DNA of 64,000 nt from Clostridia bacterium (GTDB lineage Bacteria > Bacillota > Clostridia > Lachnospirales > Lachnospiraceae): contig CAJTFD010000007.1 of the NCBI GenBank assembly GCA_910575625.1, positions 124,001 through 188,000 of the forward strand. Reading direction: 5' to 3'. Positions 43,491 to 53,807 of the stretch are shown here, one piece after another. How positions within the stretch are numbered: the stretch's first letter is position 1; each line of letters opens with the position of its first letter. Both the position numbers and the translations under genes were made by a program. The notes under the pieces were generated by a model. It made no database searches. It was not told the origin of the DNA and saw only the letters and a list, made by a program, of their open reading frames with translations.

Positions 43491-44540
43491 ATGATAAAAG
43501 TAGGGATCATCGGCGCCACCGGATACGCAGGCGCAGAACTGGTCAGACTCCTGACAGCCCACAGAGGAGCCGAGATCATCTGGTACGGTTCCAAAAGCTA
43601 CGTGGGACAGGAATACGCCCAGATCTACCAAAATATGTTCCAGATCATCGAAGGCCCCTGTCTGGACGACAACATGGAGAAGATGTCCGAGCAGGCAGAT
43701 GTGATATTCACCGCCACCCCACAGGGGCTGTGCGCATCTCTGTTAAACGAAGGGATCCTCTCCAGGGCCAAGATCATCGACTTGAGCGCCGATTTCCGCA
43801 TCAAGGACGTGGCAAAATACGAAAAATGGTACAACCTTGGACACCCCTCCCCCCAGTTCGTCCAAGAAGCCGTCTACGGGCTGTGCGAGATCAACAGGGA
43901 AGAGATCCGCGGGGCACGGCTGATCGCCAATCCGGGCTGCTACCCCACATGCTCCATCCTGAGCATCTATCCTTTATTAAAAGAAGGGATCTTAGACCCC
44001 GCCACAGTGATCATCGACGCAAAATCCGGTGTCTCCGGCGCGGGCCGCGGGGCCAAGACCGACAACCTGTTCTGCGAAGTGCACGACAGCATCAAAGCCT
44101 ACGGCGTGACCACACACCGCCACACACCGGAGATCGAGGACCAGTTGAGCCTGGCGGCCGGTGAAGAGATCTTGATCAATTTCACCCCGCACCTAGTACC
44201 CATGAACCGTGGGATCCTGGTCACCGCATACGCCTCCCTGAAAAAAGGCCGCGAGGACATCACAGAAGAAGAGATCCGGACCATCTATGACGACTACTAT
44301 AAAGACGAAACCTTCGTCCGCGTATTGGAAAAAGGTCTCTGCCCCCAGACACGCTGGGTCAAAGGCAGCAACTATGTGGACGTAAACTTCACCATAGACC
44401 CCCGGACCCACCGCGTCGTCATGATGGGTGCGATGGACAACGTGGTCAAAGGCGCAGCCGGACAGGCCGTGCAGAACATGAACTTAATGTTCGGCTTGGA
44501 AGAGACCGAAGGTCTCCGACTCGTCCCCGTCTTCCCCTGA
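43491..44540 (+). CDS. argC: N-acetyl-gamma-glutamyl-phosphate reductase
   Basis: 349-residue NADPH-dependent reductase, third step of arginine synthesis. MIKVGIIGATGYAGAELVRLL is the Rossmann start, catalytic cysteine in ANPGCYPTCSILS near residue 148, then SGVSGAGRGAK and THRHTPEIEDQL. The ATG at 43491 is chosen for family alignment; its ribosome binding site is poor (AAAGG is 14 bases away), while an upstream in-frame ATG at 43446 has none. First gene of the operon. Confidence 0.95.
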   Translation: MIKVGIIGATGYAGAELVRLLTAHRGAEIIWYGSKSYVGQEYAQIYQNMFQIIEGPCLDDNMEKMSEQADVIFTATPQGLCASLLNEGILSRAKIIDLSADFRIKDVAKYEKWYNLGHPSPQFVQEAVYGLCEINREEIRGARLIANPGCYPTCSILSIYPLLKEGILDPATVIIDAKSGVSGAGRGAKTDNLFCEVHDSIKAYGVTTHRHTPEIEDQLSLAAGEEILINFTPHLVPMNRGILVTAYASLKKGREDITEEEIRTIYDDYYKDETFVRVLEKGLCPQTRWVKGSNYVDVNFTIDPRTHRVVMMGAMDNVVKGAAGQAVQNMNLMFGLEETEGLRLVPVFP

Positions 44541-44575
44541 TCCACAGAACATAGAAAAAGGAGGATCTTAAAAAC

Positions 44576-45805
44576 ATGGATTTCCAGATCATCGACGGAG
44601 GCGTGACCGCGGCCAAAGGTTTCATGTCCGCAGGCACAGCCGCCGGGATAAAGAAAAACGGCCAAAAAGACATGGCCCTTTTATACAGCGCCGCCCCTTG
44701 CCAGGCGGCAGGTACTTTCACCACCAACATCGTAAAAGCCGCCCCCGTAAAATGGGATCAGGCCCTTGTTGCTGACCAGCCCCATGTCCAGGCCGTGGTC
44801 TGCAACAGCGGCGTCGCCAACGCCTGCACCGGACAGGAAGGAATGGACATTTGCCAAAAGACCGCCCAGGAAGCCGCAAGACTCTTAAAGATCCCGGAGA
44901 CCTCCGTCCTCATCGCCTCCACAGGCGTGATCGGACAGCAGATCCCCATGGAACAGATCAAGAGGGGCCTCCCCGTCCTCACCGAAAACCTGTCCGCTGA
45001 CCGGGAAGCCGCCATACAGGCCGCAGAAGCGATCATGACAACCGACACAGTCAAAAAAGAAGCCGCCGTGGCATTTACTTTAAGCGGAAAGACCATACAT
45101 ATCGGCGGCATGTGCAAAGGCTCCGGTATGATCCATCCGAACATGTGCACCATGCTGAGCTTCATCACCACCGATGCCAGCATCTCCAAAGAACTGCTGC
45201 AAAAAGCCCTGTCCCAGACCGTGGCCGACACCTACAACATGGTCTCCGTAGACGGGGACACCTCCACCAACGACACGGTCCTCCTGCTGGCAAACGGCAT
45301 GGCCGAAAACCCCCAGATCACGGAGGAAAACGGAGACTACCAGCTTTTCCTGCAAGCCCTTTACCATGTAAATGAAACGCTGGCAAGATCCATCGCCGCA
45401 GACGGCGAAGGCTGCACGGCCCTCCTGGAAGCCACCGTCACAGGCGCCGGGAGCAAACAACAGGCCGCCGCACTGGCAAGATCCATCATATCTTCCAACC
45501 TGACCAAGGCCGCCATCTACGGCCACGATGCCAACTGGGGCCGGATCTTATGCGCCATGGGCTACGCTGGCGTGGACTTCGACCCGGAAAAAGTGGATCT
45601 CTATATGGAGAGCGCAGCCGGAAAGATCCAGATCATGAAAGACGGGACCGCCGCCGCTTACAGCGAAAAGACAGCCACTCAGATCCTGTCCGAAAACGCC
45701 GTCACGATCCTCGCCGACCTCCACGAAGGAGAGGCAGGAGCCACCGCCTGGGGCTGCGACCTGACCCATGGATACATCAACATCAACGCAGATTACCGCT
45801 CATAG
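44576..45805 (+). CDS. argJ: Bifunctional ornithine acetyltransferase/N-acetylglutamate synthase
   Basis: 409-residue ArgJ, which recycles the acetyl group from N-acetylornithine to glutamate and closes the acetyl cycle. The self-cleavage site has the nucleophilic threonine in KGSGMIHPNMCTMLSF; most family members have NMATML, so the residue before the Thr is Cys here. Other motifs are CNSGVANACTG, STGVIGQ, DGDTSTNDTV and AIYGHDANWGRI. AGGAGG lies upstream of the ATG. Presence of ArgJ explains the lack of argA/argE here. Confidence 0.95.
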   Translation: MDFQIIDGGVTAAKGFMSAGTAAGIKKNGQKDMALLYSAAPCQAAGTFTTNIVKAAPVKWDQALVADQPHVQAVVCNSGVANACTGQEGMDICQKTAQEAARLLKIPETSVLIASTGVIGQQIPMEQIKRGLPVLTENLSADREAAIQAAEAIMTTDTVKKEAAVAFTLSGKTIHIGGMCKGSGMIHPNMCTMLSFITTDASISKELLQKALSQTVADTYNMVSVDGDTSTNDTVLLLANGMAENPQITEENGDYQLFLQALYHVNETLARSIAADGEGCTALLEATVTGAGSKQQAAALARSIISSNLTKAAIYGHDANWGRILCAMGYAGVDFDPEKVDLYMESAAGKIQIMKDGTAAAYSEKTATQILSENAVTILADLHEGEAGATAWGCDLTHGYININADYRS

Positions 45806-45838
45806 ACACAAGAACAAAAACACAAGGAGCGCAAAACA

Positions 45839-46735
45839 ATGATCGATCAAAAATACCTGGACAAAGCCGAGATCCTGATCGAGGCTCTGCCCTACATCCA
45901 ACGGTTCAACCGGAAGATCGTCGTCGTCAAATACGGCGGCAGTGCCATGGTGGACCATGAACTAAAGAAAAATGTCATCGAGGATGTGGTCCTCCTCAAA
46001 CTGGTCGGCTTCAAACCGATCATCGTCCACGGCGGCGGCAAAGAGATCAGCCGCTGGGTGGGCAAAGTCGGCATGGAACCCCATTTCGTAAACGGCCTGC
46101 GGGTGACCGATGCCGAGACAATGGAAGTAGCCGAGATGGTCCTGGGAAAAGTCAACAAAGAGCTGGTCTCTTTAGTCCAGTCCCTGGGCGTAAAAGCCGT
46201 GGGCATCAGCGGCAAAGACGGAGGTCTCCTCCAAGTCACCAAAAAATCATCCGACGGCGAGGACATCGGCTTCGTGGGTGAGATCCGACAAGTCACCCCG
46301 AAGATCTTAGAGGACCTGCTGGAAAAAGATTTCCTCCCGATCGTCTGCCCCATCGGCATGGACGCGGACTTCCAGACCTACAACATCAACGCGGACGACG
46401 CCGCCTGCGCCATCGCCTCCGCCATGAACGCCGAAAAACTGGCTTTCCTCACCGACATCGAGGGCGTCTACAAAGACCCCAAGGACCAGGCGAGCCTGAT
46501 CTCCGAGCTGCATGTACACGAAGCCCAAAAACTGATCACCCAGGGAAATGTGGGCGGCGGCATGATCCCCAAATTAAACAACTGCATCAACGCCATCCAG
46601 GAGGGTGTCAACCGGGTACACATCCTGGACGGCCGCATCCCCCACAGCCTGCTCCTCGAGATCTTCACCAACAAAGGGATCGGGACCGCCATACTGCGGG
46701 AAGACGAAAAGAGGTACTATCATGAAGACAACTGA
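45839..46735 (+). CDS. argB: Acetylglutamate kinase
   Basis: 298-residue kinase that phosphorylates N-acetylglutamate, usually the arginine-inhibited step in organisms with ArgJ. Motifs are [18 protein letters not shown] near residue 65, [25 protein letters not shown] and GVYKD. AAGGAG precedes the ATG. It overlaps argD by 14 bases. Confidence 0.95.
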   Translation: MIDQKYLDKAEILIEALPYIQRFNRKIVVVKYGGSAMVDHELKKNVIEDVVLLKLVGFKPIIVHGGGKEISRWVGKVGMEPHFVNGLRVTDAETMEVAEMVLGKVNKELVSLVQSLGVKAVGISGKDGGLLQVTKKSSDGEDIGFVGEIRQVTPKILEDLLEKDFLPIVCPIGMDADFQTYNINADDAACAIASAMNAEKLAFLTDIEGVYKDPKDQASLISELHVHEAQKLITQGNVGGGMIPKLNNCINAIQEGVNRVHILDGRIPHSLLLEIFTNKGIGTAILREDEKRYYHEDN

Positions 46736-47921
46736 CTACATCGAAAGATCTGAAAGCTCCATCCTCCACACCTACAACCGCTACCAGATCGTACTGGAAA
46801 AAGGAGAAGGTGTCTATCTATACGATGTGGATGACAAGAAATATCTGGATTTTGCCGCCGGGATCGCAGTCAACGCCCTGGGCTACCACCATCCGGTCTA
46901 CACAAAGACCCTGCAGGACCAGGCGGCAAGACTCACCCACATCTCCAACCTGTACTACAACACCCCGATGATGGAAGCCGGTGAAAAAGTCCTAAAAGCC
47001 AGCGGCATGGCCCGCGTATTTTTCACCAACAGCGGCGCGGAGGCCATTGAGGGCGCATTAAAAGCCGCCAAGAAATACGCCTTCCGCCGGGACGGCCACG
47101 CCGGACACAGTATCATCGCCATGGAGCACTCCTTCCACGGCCGGACCGTGGGAGCGCTCTCCGTGACCGGGAACGCCCACTACCGTGAACCCTTCGAACC
47201 CCTGATGGGCGGCGTAAGATTTGCCAAGTTCAATGATCCAGACAGTGTAAGATCCCTGGTGGACGATACCGTATGCGCGGTCATCCTGGAGACCATCCAG
47301 GGCGAGGGCGGCATCTACCCCGCCGACCAAAAATTCCTGGAGGACCTGCGCAGCCTGTGTGATGAGCATGACATCCTCCTGATCCTGGATGAGATCCAGT
47401 GCGGCATGGGGCGGACCGGACATCCCTTTGCCTGGCAGGAGTACGGCGTGCAGCCAGATATCATGACCTGTGCAAAAGCACTGGGCAACGGCATCCCGGT
47501 GGGCGCATTTGTCCTGGGTGAAAAAGCCTCATCCGCTTCCCTGGAACCCGGCGACCACGGCACAACCTACGGCGGAAACCCGCTGGCCTGTGCGGCCGTC
47601 AGCGCCGTCTTCGATATCTACGAGCAGGAACAGATCATCGGACACGTGCGCAAGCTGGCTCCCTATCTGGAAGAACAGCTGGAAGCTCTGATCCGGGACT
47701 ATCCCTGTATAAAGGCCCGCCGTGGAAAAGGATTCATGCAGGGACTGGTGGTCGAAGACCATCCTGTAAGCGCCATCATCAACCGCGCCCTGGAAAACGG
47801 TCTGCTGATCATCTCCGCCGGCACAAACGTGCTGCGGCTCGTGCCACCCCTAATCATCGAAAGACAGCACATCGATGAGATGATCGAGAAACTCAGGATG
47901 AGCCTGGATCAGACCTTATGA
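46722..47921 (+). CDS. argD: Acetylornithine aminotransferase
   Basis: 399-residue class III pyridoxal phosphate aminotransferase. The frame shows [43 protein letters not shown], and the PLP lysine region [14 protein letters not shown] with [23 protein letters not shown] stands seven bases before ATG 46722, inside the argB end. Last gene of the operon; argF, argG and argH are not in the window. Confidence 0.93.
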   Translation: MKTTDYIERSESSILHTYNRYQIVLEKGEGVYLYDVDDKKYLDFAAGIAVNALGYHHPVYTKTLQDQAARLTHISNLYYNTPMMEAGEKVLKASGMARVFFTNSGAEAIEGALKAAKKYAFRRDGHAGHSIIAMEHSFHGRTVGALSVTGNAHYREPFEPLMGGVRFAKFNDPDSVRSLVDDTVCAVILETIQGEGGIYPADQKFLEDLRSLCDEHDILLILDEIQCGMGRTGHPFAWQEYGVQPDIMTCAKALGNGIPVGAFVLGEKASSASLEPGDHGTTYGGNPLACAAVSAVFDIYEQEQIIGHVRKLAPYLEEQLEALIRDYPCIKARRGKGFMQGLVVEDHPVSAIINRALENGLLIISAGTNVLRLVPPLIIERQHIDEMIEKLRMSLDQTL

Positions 47922-47940
47922 CAGATCTGCCATTTTGGGC

Positions 47941-47992
47941 AATAAAAAGAGAACGGCCGCTGCTATATCACAGGTGCCGTTCTCTTTTTATT
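47941..47992. terminator. Bidirectional terminator after argD
   Basis: A 17-base stem, AATAAAAAGAGAACGGC (47941-47957) with its complement at 47976-47992, T-rich on both strands, between convergent genes. Confidence 0.8.
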
Positions 47993-47999
47993 GTATCGT

Positions 48000-49262
48000 T
48001 TATCTTATGATCTTAAACTTTTTCGTTAATACGCCAAAATAGTCGCCCTTCCCCTTGAAGATGATCGCGGCCGTTCCAACTTTCACGTTATTTTTATAGG
48101 ATACCGTGTAGTCCCGGCCTTTTTTTAATGTCACCCCATTCAGTTTTACCGTGGGCGACTGGGTGCGTTTTTTTCCGGTGTATTTTTTCGTCTTGATCCC
48201 GGAGACTTTTGCCTTTGCAATGTTATAAACGTTATAGTTGATCACCGCTGCGGCTTTCTTTTTATAGGAGACCGCTGACATTGGATAGGTCTTGTTGAAC
48301 GCTGATGACTTATACGCGCTGTCCCGCACATGGTTGGGGAACTCTTTATTGCTCTTGAGGAAAAACACGTATTTTTTCATCCCGGCATCCCAGGTACTGT
48401 CCAGATTGTAGTATCGGTTCTTCAGCCGCACGATGTTCCAGGCATGGGGAACGCCCCTGGATTCCCCCGGCATCACCCGCACCCGCAAGCCGGAATCCAC
48501 TGCCATCCGGTAAAACAGGCTGGCATAACCCTGGCACACGGCAGTCCCTTTCATGAGCGCATTGTACGCTGTGTATTTCCCCACAGTGCTGTCACCCAGC
48601 GTAGCCCGATCGTACTCCACATGTCTGCAGATATAATCATAGATGGCTTTGATCTTGCCGTATGCCGCCTTATTTTTTACGCCCAGGGAGGACAGGACGC
48701 TCTTGACCTTCGCCGTCACCCGTCTTTCCTGCTGCTTGGTCGTATAATAGCGCATCACATATGTGACCATATATTTGCCCGTGCCATACCGATACCGCAT
48801 GACGCTGGATGCGTATCCGCCCAGATGGTAGCGGATATAATCCCCCTCGTCCCCCGCGGTGCCTTTGCCCACGGCCAATGCCTGCTCAAAGAGCGTGGAG
48901 GCCAGTTTCTTGGCGTTCACATTGCCCGCCTGCACGTATACGCTGACCATGCTTTTCCGCTCCACCATCTGCCTGCATATGGAAGACGCGGCTTTTGCCT
49001 TCGATAAAAATGTCAGCGACGACCCGGCCCCGGCCCGTTCCTCCTGTGACTCCTCCTGGAGCCCATCCAGCGCGCTCCTTATGGAATCTGCATCCTCCAC
49101 GTCCTGGTACATGGGATTGATCCAGATATCCTCCACGCTCTGCGGCGCATCCCCGGCCTCCTCACTCAGGCTGCCGCTGCCATCCGCCGCCAGCGCCTCC
49201 CAGGAAAAACCATTCATCAACAGTACCAACCCCAACAACAACGCCCCGATCCTCTTCCTCAT
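48000..49262 (-). CDS. Secreted transglutaminase-like protein
   Basis: 420 residues with a signal peptide (RIGALLLGLVLLMNGFSW, cut after EALAA). The central part (residues about 190-310) is a transglutaminase-like cysteine protease fold: cysteine in GTAVCQGYASLFYRM, histidine in GVPHAWNIVRL and aspartate in YNLDSTWD complete the triad. The C-terminal 70 residues (SGIKTKKYTGKKRTQSP, GVTLKKGRDYTVSYKNNVKVGTA) are a beta domain typical of clostridial surface proteins. ATG at 49262 fits a signal start; a GTG at 49274 with AAAGG is an alternative. Substrate unknown; possibly wall or mucin peptides. Confidence 0.82.
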   Translation of the reverse strand: MRKRIGALLLGLVLLMNGFSWEALAADGSGSLSEEAGDAPQSVEDIWINPMYQDVEDADSIRSALDGLQEESQEERAGAGSSLTFLSKAKAASSICRQMVERKSMVSVYVQAGNVNAKKLASTLFEQALAVGKGTAGDEGDYIRYHLGGYASSVMRYRYGTGKYMVTYVMRYYTTKQQERRVTAKVKSVLSSLGVKNKAAYGKIKAIYDYICRHVEYDRATLGDSTVGKYTAYNALMKGTAVCQGYASLFYRMAVDSGLRVRVMPGESRGVPHAWNIVRLKNRYYNLDSTWDAGMKKYVFFLKSNKEFPNHVRDSAYKSSAFNKTYPMSAVSYKKKAAAVINYNVYNIAKAKVSGIKTKKYTGKKRTQSPTVKLNGVTLKKGRDYTVSYKNNVKVGTAAIIFKGKGDYFGVLTKKFKIIR

Positions 49263-49465
49263 AATACTGTCCACCTTAACCTTTCCTTTTCAAGAACTTT
49301 ATTCTTTCCTATGACTAATTTAACATTTTTTTAAGGATCCGTCACGTTCTTTTTATCATTTTCAATTTATTTTCACATTCTGCGCCGCCCTCTGCTCTTG
49401 TTCATATTTATTTCATTTTTTGATCATAGTTTGAACACATATCCGTGATAAAGTAATACTCATAA

Positions 49466-49612
49466 AAATGTTAAGCATTTTTTGTTTCACATTTAGCCGG
49501 AAGTGATAACGGCTTCCGGCCCTCCTTTCATAATTCTACCTCCTTTTTTTAATATAGAGGTATCCCCGCCCTGCATCTGGTGACAGACGCTGGAGCGGGG
49601 ACTTTTTTTGAT
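49466..49612 (+). ncRNA. Candidate small RNA with two anti-Shine-Dalgarno motifs
   Basis: The region 49263-49618 holds no gene. On the plus strand a possible promoter (TTGAAC 49431-49436, 17 bases, TAATAC 49454-49459, weak) is followed by a hairpin GCCGGAAG/CTTCCGGC (49496-49520), then CCCTCCTTTC and ACCTCCTTTTTTT in unpaired sequence, and a terminator CCCCGC/GCGGGG plus seven T (49566-49609). The CCUCCUUU words could pair with ribosome binding sites. On the minus strand the same hairpin could simply end the ABC operon. Confidence 0.3.
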
Positions 49613-49618
49613 CCTTTT

Positions 49619-50359
49619 TTAAATTATCTTCGAGAGAAAATCTTTCAGTCTGGGATTTTTCGGATTTTCGAAAAATTCCTGGGGCGGCGCGTCTTCTAAG
49701 ACTTCCCCGTCCGCCATGAAGAGCACACGGCTGGCCACTTCTTTTGCAAAGCCCATCTCATGGGTCACCACGACCATGGTCATGCCGCCTTTTGCCAGCT
49801 CGCCCATGATCTCCAGCACTTCCCCGACCATCTCCGGGTCCAGGGCCGAAGTCGGCTCGTCGAAGAGCATCACATCCGGATCCATAGCCAGGGCCCGGGC
49901 GATGGCGATCCGCTGTTTCTGGCCGCCGGAGAGCATGGCCGGGTAGGTGTCCGCTTTATCGGGCAGCCCCACCCGCTTTAGCAGTTCCATGGCCCGTTTG
50001 TCCGCTTCCGCCGCGGAGATCCCTTTCAGTTTGCGGGGGGCCAGCGTGATGTTCTCCCTGATGGTCAGGTGGGGAAACAGGTTAAAATGCTGGAAGACCA
50101 TGCCCATCTTCTGGCGGTGCCGGTCTATATCAGTCTTTTTGTCCATGATGTCGACCCCTTCGAATATGACCTGCCCTTCCGTCGCTTCCTCCAGCCGGTT
50201 CATGCAGCGCAGGAAGGTACTCTTTCCAGAACCGGAAGGGCCTACGATGAAAACGACTTCCCCGGAATGGATACGGGTGGAGATATTCTTTAAGGCTTTC
50301 ACTTTATCAAAACTTTTTGTGAGATCTTTGATCTCGATCAATGGTCTATCAGCGTTCAC
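49619..50359 (-). CDS. glnQ: Polar amino acid ABC transporter ATP-binding protein
   Basis: 246-residue ATPase of the polar amino acid (PAAT) family. Walker [11 protein letters not shown]-loop [18 protein letters not shown], signature [19 protein letters not shown], Walker [15 protein letters not shown] and H-loop [13 protein letters not shown] are all intact. It overlaps the fused permease gene by 11 bases, so the two are translated together. The substrate is likely glutamine or another polar amino acid; cannot be told more closely. Confidence 0.92.
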   Translation of the reverse strand: MNADRPLIEIKDLTKSFDKVKALKNISTRIHSGEVVFIVGPSGSGKSTFLRCMNRLEEATEGQVIFEGVDIMDKKTDIDRHRQKMGMVFQHFNLFPHLTIRENITLAPRKLKGISAAEADKRAMELLKRVGLPDKADTYPAMLSGGQKQRIAIARALAMDPDVMLFDEPTSALDPEMVGEVLEIMGELAKGGMTMVVVTHEMGFAKEVASRVLFMADGEVLEDAPPQEFFENPKNPRLKDFLSKII

Positions 50360-53213
50360 TGCTGCGCAGCCTCCTTTCCAGAAGTTTTACAAAATATGTA
50401 AAGATCATGACCATCGCCAGGTAGATCGCGGCGACCGTCAGCAACGGTATATAGGCGTTATATGTCTGGCTGCGGATGATATCCCCGCCTTTCGTCAGAT
50501 CCTGCAGGGCGATGTAACCGCAGACGGAAGTCTCCTTGAGCAGCACGACAAACTCGTTGGCCAGCGCCGGGAGCACATTTTTGAGCGCCTGGGGCAGGAT
50601 GATGTAGACCATGGTCTGCAGGTAGTTGAAGCCAAGGCTCCTGCCCGCTTCGAACTGTCCGTTGTCGATGGAGAGGATCCCGCCGCGGATGATCTCCGCC
50701 ACGTACGCGCCGGAATTGATCCCGAACGCCAGGGAGGCCACCACGATCTTATTGGTGAAGGAGGCAAAGATGATATAGTAGATAATCAAAAGCTGTACCA
50801 GCACAGGCGTCCCCCGGATCACCGTCAGGTAGATCTGGCAGAGCAGGTTCAAGACTTTCAGCTTCCTGGTCTTTTCATAGGTAGAGCGGATGATCGCCAC
50901 TATAAAGCCGATGATGATCCCCAAGATCACAGCCAGCAGCGTGATCTCCAGTGTCACGATCAGACCGTTCGTGATGTATCTCCAGCGGCCTTTGCTCACC
51001 AGGTTATCATAGAGGGCTTCTTTTAACCCGGAGGACGCTTCCTCTTCCACTGCCGGGGTCGTCTCAGACGCTCCCTCGCCGGAGTTGATATACGCGGCTT
51101 TGATCTCGTCCAGACGGCCGGACTCTTTTAGCTCCGCCAGGGCCCCGTTGATCTTCTCCAGCAGATCCTCATTCCCCTTGGCGATCGCCAGGGCGTATTC
51201 TTCTGTGGTAAATTCCTCATCTGTGAGCTTAAGGCCCTCGTTCTGTTCCACGAAGACGCCGGCCGGCTCCTGGTCGATGACGACCGCGTCGATCTTATCT
51301 GACAGCAGCGACTGTACCGCCTCAAAGCCTTTGTTATAACGCTCGATCTGGGCATCCTCGATATCTTCTGCGTAGATATCCCCGGTGGTCCCCAGCTGCA
51401 CGCCGATCTTCTTTCCCACCAGGTCGTCAGGCGTGGCGATCGGGCTGTCTTCCTTGACGATGATCACCTGCGCGGAGGTCGTGTACGGGTCGCTGAAATC
51501 CACGCTTTTTAAGCGGTCTTCCGTCACCGTCATGCCCGCCGCGCCCACATCTGCCTTCCCGGAGGTCACCGCCGTGATGATGGAGTCAAAAGCCATATCC
51601 TCGATCTGCAGTTCCATACCCAGCTTCTCGGCAACAGCCTGGGCGATCTCCACGTCGATGCCGATGATCTCGCTGCCCTCGTAATACTCATAGGGCGGGA
51701 ATTCTGCGTTGGTCGCCATGATCAGTTTCTCGCCGGTGCTCTCTTTCGCTCCTTCCTCGCCGCTATTGATATAGGCCGCTTTGATCTCGTCCAGACGGCC
51801 GGATCTCTTTAACTTCGCCAGTGCCGCGTTGACTTTCTCCAGCAGCTCCTTATTATCCTTGGCGAACGCCAGGGCGTATTCTTCCTCTGTAAATTCTTCG
51901 TCGGTCAGTTTCAGTCCCTCATTCTGCTCCACGAACACCGCTGCCGGTTCCTGGTCGATGATCACTGCGTCAATCTTATCCGACTGCAGTGACTGCACTG
52001 CCTCGAAGCCCTTGTTGTAACGCTCAATCTGGGCATCCTCGATGTCCTCGGAATAGATGTCCCCGGTGGTCCCCAGCTGCACGCCGATCTTCTTTCCCAC
52101 CAGGTCGTCGGGCGTGGCGATCGGACTGTCTTCTTTGACAATGATCACCTGCGCGGATTTCGTGTATGTATCACTGAAATCAACACTCTTTAAGCGGTCT
52201 TCCGTCACCGTCATCCCGGCTGCTCCGAAGTCCGCTTTCCCGGAGGTCACCGCCGTGATGATCGCATCGAAGGCCATGTCCTCCACCTGCAGCTCCATCC
52301 CCAGTTCATCCGCGATCGCCTGGGCGATCTCTACATCGATGCCGACGATCCCGCTGCCTTCATAATATTCATAGGGCGGAAATTCTGCGTTGGTCGCCAT
52401 GATCAGCTTCTCGCCGGTGCTCTTTGGCTTTTCTTCCTCGGCGTCCGCTTCCCCTTCATTGATATAGGCCGCTTTGATCTCATCCAGACGGCCGGATCTC
52501 TCAAGGTTGGCCAGAGCGGCGTTGACTTTCTCCAGCAGTTCTGTGTTGCCTTTGGCTATGGCCAGGGCGTATTCCTCGTCTGTAAATTCTTCCTCTGTCA
52601 GCTTCAGCCCTTCATTTTGCTCCACAAAGACCGCCGCCGGTTCCTGGTCGATGATCACCGCATCGATCTTGTCCGAGAGCAGGGACTGGACCGCCTCGAA
52701 GCCTTTGTTATAGCGCTCGATCGTGGCATCCTCAATGTCCTCCGAATAGAGGTCACCGGTGGTCCCCAGCTGCACGCCGATCTTCTTTCCCACCAGATCA
52801 TCGGGTGTGGCGATGGCACTGTCTTCCCTGACGATGATCACCTGTGCAGATCTTGTGTAGGTGTCGCTGAAATTGACACTCTTTAAACGGTCTTCCGTCA
52901 CCGTCATGCCTGCCGCTCCGATATCAGCCTTTCCCGAGGTCACGGCTGTGATGATCGCGTCAAACGCCATATCCTCGATCTGCAGTTCCATGTCCAGTTC
53001 CTCGGCGACCGCCCGGGCGATCTCCACGTCAATACCTACGATGTCACTGCCATCATAGTATTCATACGGAGGGAATTCCGCATTTGTCGCCATGATCAGT
53101 TTGTCCTTTGACCCCGATGATGCCAGGACCGGACAGACAGACAGGACGATCCCCAGCACTACAAAAGCCAGTAGGAAGATCTGGGGGAGTTTCGTGTGGT
53201 CTTTCCTGTTCAT
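50349..53213 (-). CDS. Amino acid ABC permease fused to three tandem substrate-binding domains
   Basis: 954 residues: signal-like N-terminal helix (1-31), three tandem PAAT-type binding domains, and a C-terminal permease. Each binding domain starts with [16 protein letters not shown] (near residues 38, 269 and 496), carries [23 protein letters not shown] and [13 protein letters not shown], and ends [11 protein letters not shown]; unit lengths are 231 and 227 codons. Short acidic/Glu-Lys linkers lie between. The permease (about 735-950) has [18 protein letters not shown] and the EAA-like loop [23 protein letters not shown]. Glutamine transporter GlnP of lactococci has two such domains; three almost identical ones are uncommon. 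The first helix may serve as membrane anchor for the domains. Confidence 0.93.
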   Translation of the reverse strand: MNRKDHTKLPQIFLLAFVVLGIVLSVCPVLASSGSKDKLIMATNAEFPPYEYYDGSDIVGIDVEIARAVAEELDMELQIEDMAFDAIITAVTSGKADIGAAGMTVTEDRLKSVNFSDTYTRSAQVIIVREDSAIATPDDLVGKKIGVQLGTTGDLYSEDIEDATIERYNKGFEAVQSLLSDKIDAVIIDQEPAAVFVEQNEGLKLTEEEFTDEEYALAIAKGNTELLEKVNAALANLERSGRLDEIKAAYINEGEADAEEEKPKSTGEKLIMATNAEFPPYEYYEGSGIVGIDVEIAQAIADELGMELQVEDMAFDAIITAVTSGKADFGAAGMTVTEDRLKSVDFSDTYTKSAQVIIVKEDSPIATPDDLVGKKIGVQLGTTGDIYSEDIEDAQIERYNKGFEAVQSLQSDKIDAVIIDQEPAAVFVEQNEGLKLTDEEFTEEEYALAFAKDNKELLEKVNAALAKLKRSGRLDEIKAAYINSGEEGAKESTGEKLIMATNAEFPPYEYYEGSEIIGIDVEIAQAVAEKLGMELQIEDMAFDSIITAVTSGKADVGAAGMTVTEDRLKSVDFSDPYTTSAQVIIVKEDSPIATPDDLVGKKIGVQLGTTGDIYAEDIEDAQIERYNKGFEAVQSLLSDKIDAVVIDQEPAGVFVEQNEGLKLTDEEFTTEEYALAIAKGNEDLLEKINGALAELKESGRLDEIKAAYINSGEGASETTPAVEEEASSGLKEALYDNLVSKGRWRYITNGLIVTLEITLLAVILGIIIGFIVAIIRSTYEKTRKLKVLNLLCQIYLTVIRGTPVLVQLLIIYYIIFASFTNKIVVASLAFGINSGAYVAEIIRGGILSIDNGQFEAGRSLGFNYLQTMVYIILPQALKNVLPALANEFVVLLKETSVCGYIALQDLTKGGDIIRSQTYNAYIPLLTVAAIYLAMVMIFTYFVKLLERRLRSSER

Positions 53214-53295
53214 ATGTTTCTCCTTTCCGTTTACAGCGCGCGGAGGATCTGATGTTTTTCCCTATTCCTTTACCCCTTTAACGCACTTATAGGAT

Positions 53296-53323
53296 ATTGT
53301 ATCATTTCCTGACGAAAATACAA
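53296..53323 (-). promoter_or_regulatory. Promoter of the ABC importer operon
   Basis: Minus-strand TTGTAT (53323-53318), 16-base spacer, TACAAT (53301-53296), with a leader of about 75 bases. Confidence 0.6.
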
Positions 53324-53372
53324 GGTTTTCATGATCTATCCATATCAGATAACGTTCAATATAAACTTTTAA

Positions 53373-53392
53373 GGCAGGGATCCCTCCCCGCC
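53373..53392 (-). terminator. Hairpin downstream of relB-like gene
   Basis: Minus-strand GGCGGGGA and TCCCTGCC pair (8 bases with one G-T), loop GGGA, followed by TTAAAAGTTT. Weak terminator. The 53393-53417 stretch and the rest of the gap hold no toxin-like frame that I recognise. Confidence 0.35.
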
Positions 53393-53417
53393 TCATCCAC
53401 CCATAGCGCCCCCATAT

Positions 53418-53678
53418 CTATACCTCGATCAGATCATGTTCTTTCGGGATAGATCTTCCAGACTCGATATCTGCGGCACGTTTTTCCAAAACCTTCATGT
53501 CGCTTTCACTGTAAAACGGGTCTGCCGCTACTCCAAAAGGGATCCTCCTCTCATTCCCGACTTTTACCGCAAAAATATTAAAAGCCGTGCTCAATGACAG
53601 ACCCATATCCTTACAGGCGGATCCCATCTTCCTTTTTACTTCCTCATCGATCCGAAAATCCACCATTGTCTGGGCCAT
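53418..53678 (-). CDS. RelB/DinJ-family antitoxin-like protein, no toxin partner seen
   Basis: 86 residues with the RelB/DinJ pattern: ribbon-helix-helix start TMVDFRIDEEVKRKMGSACKDMGLSLSTAFNIFAVKV, then a tail that would bind a RelE/YafQ toxin. AAGGAG precedes ATG 53678. The expected toxin gene downstream (53285-53417) is absent, so it is an orphan antitoxin or the remaining half of a module. A promoter with a palindrome over its -35 is upstream, as expected for autoregulation. Confidence 0.8.
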   Translation of the reverse strand: MAQTMVDFRIDEEVKRKMGSACKDMGLSLSTAFNIFAVKVGNERRIPFGVAADPFYSESDMKVLEKRAADIESGRSIPKEHDLIEV

Positions 53679-53703
53679 ACGTCCACCACTCCTTTTTTCT
53701 TTA

Positions 53704-53732
53704 AGCATAACACGATCAACATACAGTGTAAA
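53704..53732 (-). promoter_or_regulatory. Promoter of the relB-like gene
   Basis: Minus-strand TTTACA (53732-53727), 17-base spacer, TATGCT (53709-53704). Confidence 0.65.
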
Positions 53733-53745
53733 GTGATTGCTTTAC
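53728..53745. promoter_or_regulatory. Palindrome over the relB -35, candidate operator
   Basis: GTAAAG-TGATTG-CTTTAC, a six-base perfect inverted repeat overlapping the -35 of the antitoxin gene. A site for autorepression by the ribbon-helix-helix protein is plausible. It also lies upstream of the divergent thioredoxin gene. Confidence 0.45.
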
Positions 53746-53807
53746 TTCTATCATATCTGCATTTTTTCTCGCGGACCGCACATACTAAATCCACGAGGAG
53801 GTATGAT

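Noticed and set aside
53285-53417. Toxin gene partner of the RelB-like protein
   Set aside because: Frames in this gap are shorter than 25 codons and show no RelE/YafQ feature.
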